Below, piece by piece: positions 55,248 through 64,000 of a stretch of DNA of 64,000 nt. The DNA comes from Ilyonectria destructans (taxonomy: Eukaryota > Ascomycota > Sordariomycetes > Hypocreales > Nectriaceae): positions 1,674,001 to 1,738,000 of the forward strand of contig JAHEWK010000011.1 in NCBI GenBank assembly GCA_020740775.1. Reading direction: 5' to 3'. A program made the translations under genes and the position numbers. Numbering within the stretch: the stretch's first letter is position 1; every line of letters begins with the position of its first letter. The notes under the pieces were generated by a model. It did not search any database. It had not been told where the DNA came from and saw only the letters and a list, made by a program, of their open reading frames with translations.

Positions 55248-58200
55248 GTGGAGCAGTTGCAAGAAGGGACTGGCCAAGCAGGAGGATAGAGGTTGGCCGG
55301 GACGGGCCGTGCAAAGCTGCCGGTAGAGGAGGGGCGTCACACTGGGATATGTCGTGGGAATGAGAGAGTTGAGTGGCATTGTTTTTTTTCTCTTGTTTGA
55401 AGCATTGCTTTTTGTCAAGCGATTCATACGCATAATGCATGGATAGATAGTCGCTGTCTCTTCGGGAGACAGGGTGATTGATACCCCTTTAGACAGTTTC
55501 TTAGAGAGCCTGTTGATTCTTTTCCTCTCCAAGCATTAGATACCTCACTAGTTAGTTGTTTGAATACATAGTTGACTTTTTGCTCGTTGGACACATATCT
55601 ACTCCCACGCTGGCATGCAAAGGGGTGGTGTATTGTCTTCAGGGGCATAGTTATTGGGGTGTCGATATAGAGTTTTTCCCACTATCACATCGGACGGCAC
55701 TTGTCAAGGCACAGCGTCATCTTGGCATCGTACCCAACAGAGTGGGCGACTGGCTAGGAAACGCCGAGCCAGGGGCATCAGGCTGGGTCTTGCCAAGATC
55801 TTACCAATTTGTCAGGCCGCAGCGGAATACTGGATGGCTCACTTTGTCTGATGCGTTTCGACAAGTGTGCGATTTGTGACAAGGCAACGCCGATGACAAC
55901 AAAGGGATGGTCTTATTTGTCAGTATCGATGGAAAACAAGGGAGAAAGTGGCTACAATGTGGAACTGGTATCCAGAAGGGCGCAGCGTAGAGGCATTCGT
56001 CATCATGTTGAGTAGTTGTTGTTGGTGGTTGTTCAGAATCTCATACGGGGTAATGAACGCTATCCGTGCCGGGGTCATCCATGGCATCATCATCATTAGA
56101 GACGGTTTGAGCGAAGCTCTGGACCGGACGGCCCGGACAGGACGCCACTGGGTAGGCTGGCACGACGCGAGAGCAGCTAATGCAAGCCTCGGCGCGCACA
56201 CCTCTCTGAAGGTGCAAACAGCGGTGAAAACCAGGGACGCAGGCGGTCGGTGGGAGGATCTGGACGGCGTCGCAAGAAAACTTGCAACCGGTGAGAGTCT
56301 TCTGGAGGGGAGGGGAAGCCAGAGATTGGATGGTGGGGAGGGGAAGGAGGGGAAGTGTTAGTGGGGGTGTGTTTGACATTGTATCATGATATTGGGAATG
56401 CAAGGGAAGCAACAGAAGCAGCAACCAGCAGATGTTAAAGAACATGCAGGGTGCACGCAACAATAACGAGAGACCCGGTGGCCGGGACCGGGGCCCGGAA
56501 CCAGAAGGTTGCAGCGCAGTTGGGGTTGTGAGAGGCGATGATTTGATTTCCTTCCAGAGGTCGACAGAGCATAGAGCACAGAGCATGGAGCATGGAGGAG
56601 CTGAGTCGAGGAGAGCTAGGGATTAGCCCCATGTGGGTAGGTGGGCGGGAGGCTAAAAGAGAACGATGCGATGCAGCTGCGATGCCATGCGCGTGAATGC
56701 GAAGGTATCTGGGCTGTACCTCATCGGCGGGATCCATATCGGGTCTCAGATATCGATGGCTGGTGGAGTCGCCAAAACCAGAGTCGAGCCAGAAGTCGAG
56801 CCAGGGTCGAGTCAGACGGAGCACGACGGAGCACGACGGCGCCAGACATGTGCCGATATGCTAGCGATGCCCCGTCGAAGCCCGACGACGCCTGGAGGAG
56901 TCCCCCGAGAGCATTAATGTCTTGGTATGGAGAAACGGCGTGCCCTCTGCACGGTCTGCAGGAAACGGAGCATGTTACGGGATCCGCTGCCTTCTGCTTG
57001 GACGCAGGGGAATCCGGAGGGCCGCACGCAGGTTGCACTCAAGGTTTCACACAGTCGCACAGTTGCACAGTCGCACATATGCACGCAGTGGCGGCCATAT
57101 GGTGGATCACCGTGGATCATGTCAGTGCCAGGAACGGGAGGCGAGACGGCCCAGACGGGCGGGCACGAGTATGACAGGAGGGTTGTTCGCCGGGTGCAAA
57201 GCGAGGAGTCATACATACGTAGCCGTGCCGAAAGCACCGTACCGTTCGAGTTGCGGAGATTTCCGCCGAGATGGCCATGTTGCATGCGTGAGAGCGAGCC
57301 TCTGGCTCCGAGACAAGCCCGACGTCGGCTGCCGCGTTCAATTCACGTTGGATTCCCTGGATGATATCGTTGAATCATATCGTCGCGTAAAAAGAGAGCA
57401 ATAATAGCACCGAGAGAGTGACAACCCCGCGGACAACGATGACCAAGAAGGAGAAACAGACAAGCCACTAGATGGACGAGTTTGATGGCATGCATGAGAC
57501 CATGGCTGGCTGGCCCTGCAATGGGCGCATGGCTTGTCGACGTAACGCAGTGTGATGGAGTGAGCAGACAGACCTAAACGGAGACTGGACGGAGGGGACG
57601 GAGGGAGTGGATGGAGTGGATATTGATGGGAGTGACGGAGGTTTTGATTGATTCATTGATGGAGGGATGGACGGTATGAGAGGAGTAAGAGCATGAGCCC
57701 GAGCAAGTGAGCATCAACGTGTGGGCTCCTGTGCGTGGGCGTGTTGCAGTCAACATTGTATCAATGCTGCTGTTACGGAGTACGCGTGCAGAAAGGTTTC
57801 CCGGCTTGCGCGTGGTGGGGTTCGGGTCCGAATGAAGCCTTATCGGATCATGGAGCGCCGCGGCAAACCAAGGAAGGAACGGATGCAGGAGGGAAGGAAG
57901 CAAAGGGCCCGCAAACCCAGGCAGGAAGGCAGAAGGGCAGACAAAGCTTTGCCGGATTTACTCAACACCCAACGCGACGAGATCCAAGGCAAACAGGCAC
58001 ATCCCATCCAGGGACCGCACCACCAGAAAAGACGGCCATGCCTAAATGGGGATCCATCAAACTTCATCCAGTTGGAGGGCAATAAGACACTTGCCATTTC
58101 TGGTACCACCAACGGTCCCAACGGGGCAAAGCTCCCAACCTTCAACGCCTCTTGCCCCCCCCTCTTTTCTATTTTTTGTTTTCCCTCCATCAAAGCCATC

Positions 58201-61200
58201 GTCAGCCCATGTCGTGTTTCCTCTACGGCGTCGTCATTTGGAGCGAGAAATCGTAATGGATGATGGAGGCTGTCACTCAAACGCCATCGGCCAGCCACGG
58301 TGGGGAAGCCTGGCGTGCCCCATGGACCCATGGATGCCGAACATGGCACTATAGCTGCTGTAGGTACCCAGCAGGTATCACAAATCCGCCGCAGAGCCTG
58401 CTCATTAGTCGATATGGAGACAGCGCTTCAATGATATGGCAGGTCTGGCTGGCTGGCTGCTCGACCTCAACACATCCTTGTTGCGTGCGTGTTGACTCAT
58501 GGGCTTGCTTCGTCGTCGCGGGCTTGGCTGTCGCTTGCTTGCGACTGCTACATGGCATGCACATTGTGCGGCGGGAACTCGCCATTGATCTGTCAGCGGG
58601 TTTGCACCCCGTCCGTTGGGGACAGACTTGTTTCACGGCTTGCTCTCGGCTCGCGCAATGGAACCTTGGCTGGATGGGGCCGTCTCTCGTCGGGTGTCAA
58701 AGCGAGTCCGGGACCCGGGGTAGAAAAAGACAGTGGAAAGGTTGATGACGGAATGGTAAAATGGTAGTCACTAAGGCCTTGGCCTGCTCTTCTTTGCTGG
58801 GGTTAGCTGGTCATCGGGAGAGCGAGGGTCCATCGATCGAAGGATAAAAAAGCAGCCGTCAGTTCCATCCCAGCTCGAACCCAATCCAACCCAGTCCGAC
58901 TCAGTCCAACTCTGTCGGTCAATCCCAGTCCAACCAAAGAGGTAATTTAGCCAGCCTGCTTCTCGGTCGGAGGGTCCACGAAACTCCAGGGGCACTCCAG
59001 ACACGTTTGGGGTGCAATCTCCATGCCACCGCACTCCAGCCACCAGGGTATCCGTAGCTAGCAGCGTGTTGGTGCGAGCGGAAGGCAGTCCGGCAATAGC
59101 GACGAATTTTGACGGGCCCCAGACGAACCCACCGGGCGTAGGCTAAGGCACTTACAGTCCGTGGTCCGGAGTAGGGGCGGGAATGGCATAGAAAATTTTT
59201 AAAATAGAAGGACAGAAGGAAAACACACAAAGACCAACCAACACCCAACGGGGCCCATTTGGTGGCGGTTGACTGCTGGTCCGCCGCTGGGGCTGGGCTG
59301 GGCTGGCCCTGTCAATGGATTGATACGTTCAAGGTACCCGGCGTGCTCTGATTCATCCTCTCTAGGCCAGGTACCTAGAGTGGTCGCACAGCAGCGGTGG
59401 GGTTATCCAACACGATGGGACCCGACGTCTCACACCCACCACCCGACCCGCGCCGCGAGCCATCACCGCACGTCGTCCCGTCCAGAGTCCACAGCACCAC
59501 AATCAGCAGCACCTCCTCGTCTCTTCGTGCTCGCACGCACCCGTCCGCGCAAGGATGACTGTGGTCGCCGCAACACGTAACAAATACACCAAGTTGCTTT
59601 GTACTTTGAAACCTTGCTTGCCGGTGGCGTGAACCGCCATTCCGTCACCTTGCGCGTCGATCGATCGTCGTCGTCGGTCGGTGCCTGGAGTCGGCGACGC
59701 GATGATCCAATGGGAGAATTCCTGGTTAGTAGTTTTGAGTTGTGGCATAGCATGGCCTGCTCCCTTGCGCATAGCATGCTCGCATGCAGTCTGGCATTAT
59801 ATCGGGCAGCACAGCGACCAGGATGGTGGCTAAAGTTGGATATGCACGGCTGGAGCGGACAGCAGAATGGGTGACAGAGCCTGCCCGTCATCATATAAGC
59901 AGGCAAACACGTTGGCAGCGCCGCTTCGATTGGAGGGTTGGGGGTACTGGACGATGATGTGGTTTCTTATCCATTTGTATAACTCGCTGCATCACAATCA
60001 CCACCCACACACTCAACACCACCACCACCACTACCACCTCCACTGCTACCACAGTCGCCGCCGTGGCCGCCGGCAATGTTGGGCCTCTCTTCTCGCTTCC
60101 CGTCGGAAGTCGAGAACCGCTATCTCAAGTCATGTTCCCTGACCGACCTCCCTACTTGGTAGCGGACGTGCGTTTAGGAACTGACCGATCCGTTTCTTAT
60201 CTCTCTCAAGCACGTTTCCCCTATCTCAGTTTGGAGTCGGTCAGACGGCCAGCCGTATTGCCTGCCCGTAAGCTCGGATTGCTGTTTGCGCTTCGCTAAC
60301 ACCACGATGTATTCCACATGATTTCTATCCCGAGTCAAGGCTGCGTACCGTGCGTCCGCACCTACCTGCTACATCCACCCCGGCGTCAGCCAGGGTGTTC
60401 CATCGACCTTGAGCCCTTGGTTTCGATAGTCGTTGCAGCGCTTATCCGCGCTGGCGCTGGGAATGGGACCGGCGCTGGCGCTGATGAGCTCCGGCGCGCT
60501 CCCGTTGAGTGAGTCGTTGACACACAAAGTACCTGCCCAGGTACCCCCCCGTCCCCAGTCTTTCTCATCCATCGCAGGGCCGTCCCTTTATTAGGCACTG
60601 CTGGGCACTGCTCTGCTGGCCCTGGATGGTGCGTGCCGGGGCATTGACCACCCATTGCCCACTGCTCACTGAAGTGCCCACAACGCCCCGACCAGCCGCA
60701 GTCCAATGTCCAACCCATCCCGATCGCTGGTTGCTGCCGAGTCCCAGCATGGCAGAAAAAAAAGAAAGAGCAACCAGAAAATTTTCCCCTCCCCCTCCAC
60801 CCTTCCCCTCCGCCCTCCGCCCCCCCCTCGCAATCGCTCCTTCCGTCCCCCACCACACCCACCACACCCAAGTAACGCGCTCTTGCACCCCTCCACCCCT
60901 CCTTCCATCACCCAATTCCCTTGCCCGCCTTGCCTGGCCTCGCCCTGCCTGCCTTCTTCGCCTTGCCTAAGTCGTCCGTCCATCGTACCGCGTACCTTCC
61001 CTGCCCTGGCCTTCCCTGCTCGCGCTGCTCGTTCCGGCCTTGTAAGAGATTTGTACCTTCCCGCTACGCAAGGTACTTCGTGCGCTCTTGCTGCCGCCAA
61101 GTGCGAACCCAGTACGTACCTCGTCCCTAGGTAGGTACGAAGCACGTCCTTCGTAATCGGGGTTGCTGCCGCTGCCGCTGCCGCTTGCCTTTTGCTCCGA

Positions 61201-61426
61201 CGGTTACGGCCACGGCCACGGCCCTCGCTCGACCATAGTCCACCGTCCGCCGTGCACCAAAACTACACTCCCTCCTCCTCGTCCTCCTTGTACCTGGCCT
61301 CCGCTCGCCCTGACCCTTCCCTCCTCTCTTCTCTCTCCCCTTCTTTCCTTTTTCCTTCCCTCCCCCTTCCTCCCTCCTTCCCCTTTCTCCCTCCTCCCTC
61401 CTTCTTCTCCTTCCCTTCTCTCCACA
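55248..61426. other. 6.2-kb gene-poor region before the APRT gene
   Basis: The largest spacer in the window. Overlapping frames up to about 180 codons occur on both strands (56041-58745) without domains or splice structure. Local repeats include GTCGAGCCAG and GAGCACGACG units at 56775-56840, CCCAGTCCAAC-type units at 58878-58935, and a CAC/ACC triplet run at about 60014-60043. From about 60770 to 61426 the plus strand is increasingly CT-rich, consistent with an APRT leader. No tRNA, rRNA or transposon end was found. Confidence 0.5.
60014..60043. repeat. CAC/ACC trinucleotide-rich run
   Basis: An interrupted ACC/CAC microsatellite in non-coding sequence, with no frame conserved across it. 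Confidence 0.7.
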
Positions 61427-62136
61427 ATGTCCGCTCCAGCTCCTACCCCCTCCACCAACATCACCACCAGCCAAGATGCCTCGGGACGACAGCCCTCCGC
61501 CATGCCCTCCTCCTCCGCCGAACTCGCCAGTGCAAAGATAAGCCTGCAGAAGGTGTTGCGCAGCTTCCCCGACTTCCCCATCCCGGGCATCAACTTTGTC
61601 GATATCATGCCCCTCTTCGCCAACCCGGCCGCCCACGCTACCCTCATCGACGCCCTCGTGCTGCAAAGCGCTGAGGCATTCCCGGTCAAGCCCGATGTCA
61701 TCGTTGGCCTGGATGCCCGCGGATTCCTGTTCGGCCCCGGCCTCGCCCTTCGTCTGGGTGTTCCCTTCGCCGCCGTGCGCAAGCAGGGCAAGCTCCCCGG
61801 CCCTTGCGCCACGGCCGAGTACGTCAAGGAGTATGGCAAGGATTTCTTCCAGATGCAGATGGATGCCGTCACCGAGGGCCAGAAGGTCCTCATCGTCGAC
61901 GACATCATTGCCACTGGTGAGTCAACACACCCGCGATTGCATCATGCATAGCGCATCCGGGGCCTCTGCTGACGTGCTTTATCTCTACAGGTGGTTCTGC
62001 CAAGGCCGCTGCCGACCTTGTCCACCAGCTCAAGGGCGAGGTTGCTGGCTACATGTTCATCCTCGAGATTCCGGGTCTGGACGGACGCGAGAAGCTCGGC
62101 GACGTCCCTGCGACCATTCTCCTAGAAGACGCCTAG
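61427..62136 (+). CDS. APT1: Adenine phosphoribosyltransferase
   Basis: Purine salvage enzyme: adenine plus PRPP gives AMP and pyrophosphate in the cytosol. Exons are 61427-61916 and 61991-62136, joined across a 74-nt intron, giving 211 residues. The first 30 residues are a Ser/Pro/Thr-rich extension; the core starts SLQKVLRSFPDFPIPGINFV. VIVGLDARGFLFGPGLALRL and VPFAAVRKQGKLPG form the adenine-binding hood region. The PRPP loop is VLIVDDIIATGGSAKAA, split by the intron inside the ATGG codons. The end GLDGREKLGDVPATILLEDA is typical. An ATG 25 codons in could be an alternative start. The CT-rich leader precedes the first ATG directly. Confidence 0.95.
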
Positions 62137-62817
62137 TCGACCGACGTCCCTCCCCGACCTCTTTCGCTCCATCCTCACTCAAAACCCAACCGATTCCGGG
62201 CTACAGAGCACCGTCGACGAATTCTGACCATATGTCATACAGCAAGCGACACAGGCACGGGGGACCTGCTAGACTTTCAGCATCTTTGTAATCTGTCTTG
62301 CCTTTTCATCTCTGCGCCGAGGCTCTCTGGCCCCGTTTTTCTCTCGCGAATCATCTTCTCCTATCCGTCGACATCTTTGCACCGACTGGCGTTTTTCTTG
62401 GATGGTCCTTTTCTACTAAATATCAAAAGTCTTTCCGGGTCCGCGCATAGCTATAGAAGGAGGGTTTGGAGGGTTCGTTGCTATAACCATAAAGATCTCA
62501 ACATATAATTACGTTTCTCATGGTCCTATTGCCCCTCTTTGCTTTCGCAAGCTTCGCGGTCGCAGCTTTTGCACGTCTAATATGATCGCTAAATAGTATT
62601 GTCCATTTTGATGGCAAGAATATGTACATGGCTGAGAATTCACTATTCAATGCAAGGAGCGGACGGCTATTTCGACCGTATTCTCACTCACTCCAAGCGT
62701 TCGATGTACTAATATAACAGGTAGTTGGCGCTTCTGCGGCTCCGCGACACGAAACATGCAAGACACAAAACTCCGAGACATGCATGAGGTACCCGGACGG
62801 ACGAGTCTAGGCACCGG
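62137..62817. other. Convergent intergenic region, APT1 and GH47-like gene
   Basis: A 680-bp spacer holding both 3' flanks. No gene is recognised. Confidence 0.55.
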
Positions 62818-64000
62818 TTACAAAACAATAGCGTTCTCAACGAACAGTCCCTGGCTTTCAATCCTATACTTCCTACGCATCCCCACGCCCTTGGCCCCGC
62901 CGAATCGCGCATAATCTCCCTTATTTGTGCGCATTAGAACTAGGGGCAAGCCGTTGAATCGCTTCATTCCACTGGGCGTCAGTTGCGCATCAGCCAGTAG
63001 CGGCCTTATCATGTCGTCACCTTCTTCCTCATTATCTGGGCCTTCGTCAATGACAATGACGAGCTGTAGAGAGCTTGGGTTTGGAGAGAAACTGGGGATG
63101 CGCTCTAGCTTCTGGTTAAAGGAGCAGCCGCCGCGGCGCATGACGATGACCTGGTGTTCTCGTGGTACGGCGTCGGGCAGCTGTGCGTCACAGGCATGCC
63201 CGGCGAGGTAGACGGTTGTCCAAGGGAAGTTGGCAAGCGGGTTCTTGGCACTGTAGGTAGGCGAGCCGATGATTGGAGTGTCAGGGATGGAGGGGAGGGG
63301 GAACGCGCCGAGGCCGGTGGCTGTGTAGGCGGACCAACGGAGGATGGTGGGGCCGGGCCCGTCCGTCTCCGACTCCGGGACCTCCGTGTATGCGGGTTCA
63401 AAGACGGAGGTCATGGCCCGGAGAAGGGACTTGAAAAGCGACTCAGAGGGATTAGGCATGGGGTCGATTTCGGCCCCAGCCTTGATAGATGATGCATTGA
63501 CGCCGTCCGCTGGTAATGGCATACTGGCATTGTGCTTTTGAGGGATGTCCATGATGAGATCAATTTCCACCAGGTCCTTACGCCGGATGCAGGAAAATGC
63601 TTCGTCTTTCATATGGCGAACATGTTCGGCATGAAAGAAGACGGTTTCGTGGCGCCCAAGCTGTGTCGTGCCCGCGTGAGTAATCCTCCACGCCTCATCC
63701 CCGAACTCTTCATCATACTGCCGTTCCAACTGGAATCGCATGCCCTGTAAGCTCTTGACTGTCGGGCCCTTGTGAGAGTTCCACACGAGTGAGGACCCAA
63801 AGCGCGTTACTAGCGTGCCGGAATTTTCACTGGCGGGGAACTCGATCCACGACTGTACGCGTTCCACAGGCACTGCGCAAGTGCCGTTGTGCGGAAGCAT
63901 GGTTGGGGGGAGTGTCCACGGGAAGAGGGTATAGTTGGTCTTGGCCCTGTACCGAGTCACCCGTCCCTTCTCCTTGTCGTCAACTTCAATAGTCTCAACT
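62818..64000 (-). CDS. Probable EDEM/MNL1-type GH47 alpha-mannosidase, C-terminal part (5' end beyond the window)
   Basis: About 393 C-terminal codons read on the minus strand, open to the right edge. The visible part lacks the GH47 catalytic barrel, which would lie upstream. It begins VETIEVDDKEKGR, RYRAKTNYTLFPWTLPP, resembling the segment after the catalytic domain of fungal ER degradation-enhancing mannosidases, which trim misfolded glycoproteins for ERAD. A protease-associated-like region follows: SPTYSAKNPLANFPWTTVYL, then VIVMRRGGCSFNQKLERI and LPLVLMRTNKGDYARFGG. The protein ends VENAIVL without a canonical HDEL signal. Assignment rests on segment resemblance, so the exact family is moderate confidence. 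It converges on APT1. Confidence 0.6.
   Translation of the reverse strand, partial: VETIEVDDKEKGRVTRYRAKTNYTLFPWTLPPTMLPHNGTCAVPVERVQSWIEFPASENSGTLVTRFGSSLVWNSHKGPTVKSLQGMRFQLERQYDEEFGDEAWRITHAGTTQLGRHETVFFHAEHVRHMKDEAFSCIRRKDLVEIDLIMDIPQKHNASMPLPADGVNASSIKAGAEIDPMPNPSESLFKSLLRAMTSVFEPAYTEVPESETDGPGPTILRWSAYTATGLGAFPLPSIPDTPIIGSPTYSAKNPLANFPWTTVYLAGHACDAQLPDAVPREHQVIVMRRGGCSFNQKLERIPSFSPNPSSLQLVIVIDEGPDNEEEGDDMIRPLLADAQLTPSGMKRFNGLPLVLMRTNKGDYARFGGAKGVGMRRKYRIESQGLFVENAIVL

Noticed and set aside
56041..58745. Several 160-180-codon frames
   Set aside because: Overlapping on both strands, low-complexity, Arg/Trp/Cys-rich; typical of non-coding GC-rich sequence.

Overview
The window is nuclear DNA of a filamentous ascomycete (Pezizomycotina, most likely Sordariomycetes). 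Most genes carry one to four introns of about 50-70 nt, with GT...AG ends and CTAAC/CTGAC-type branch points. The gene set is fungal: a Het-C glycine-rich protein, a fused betaine-lipid synthase, a fused single-chain urease, a Zn(II)2Cys6 regulator, and mitochondrial synthetases with presequences. No genus is assigned. No tRNA, rRNA, transposon, CRISPR array or prokaryotic feature could be supported.

Layout. 0-14 kb: 5' part of a mitochondrial threonyl-tRNA synthetase (-), karyopherin KAP120/importin-11 (+), a quinone-oxidoreductase-type MDR enzyme (-), ubiquilin DSK2 (-), TORC1 regulator NPR2 (+) and mitochondrial tyrosyl-tRNA synthetase (-). 14-29.5 kb: an AIG2/gamma-glutamylcyclotransferase-like protein (+), betaine-lipid synthase BTA1 (+), succinate dehydrogenase anchor subunit (-), SAGA subunit ADA3/NGG1 (+), urease (+) and an HMG-box protein (-). 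29.5-34 kb is gene-poor. 34-37 kb: Het-C (+). 37-42 kb is gene-poor. 42-55 kb: a PA-TM-RING ubiquitin ligase (+), a membrane protein of unknown function (-), a Zn(II)2Cys6 transcription factor (-), peroxin PEX2 (+) and a polytopic membrane protein of unknown function (+). 55.2-61.4 kb is the largest gene-poor block. 61.4-64 kb: adenine phosphoribosyltransferase (+) and the 3' part of a probable EDEM/MNL1-type GH47 mannosidase (-).

The genes do not form a pathway cluster. They are mainly housekeeping functions (nuclear transport, protein quality control, mitochondrial translation and respiration, chromatin, nitrogen and purine salvage, peroxisome import) with one self/non-self recognition candidate, Het-C. 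Exon boundaries were worked out by hand from splice signals and reading-frame continuity, and every multi-exon model given sums to an open frame. The start codons of BTA1 and of the RING protein are uncertain. I found no clear undescribed multi-gene system. The best leads are the Het-C locus, the probable CYT-18-type synthetase, the odd PEX2 RING, the BTA1 leader, the ThrRS insertion, a 17-nt micro-exon and three long gene-poor blocks.
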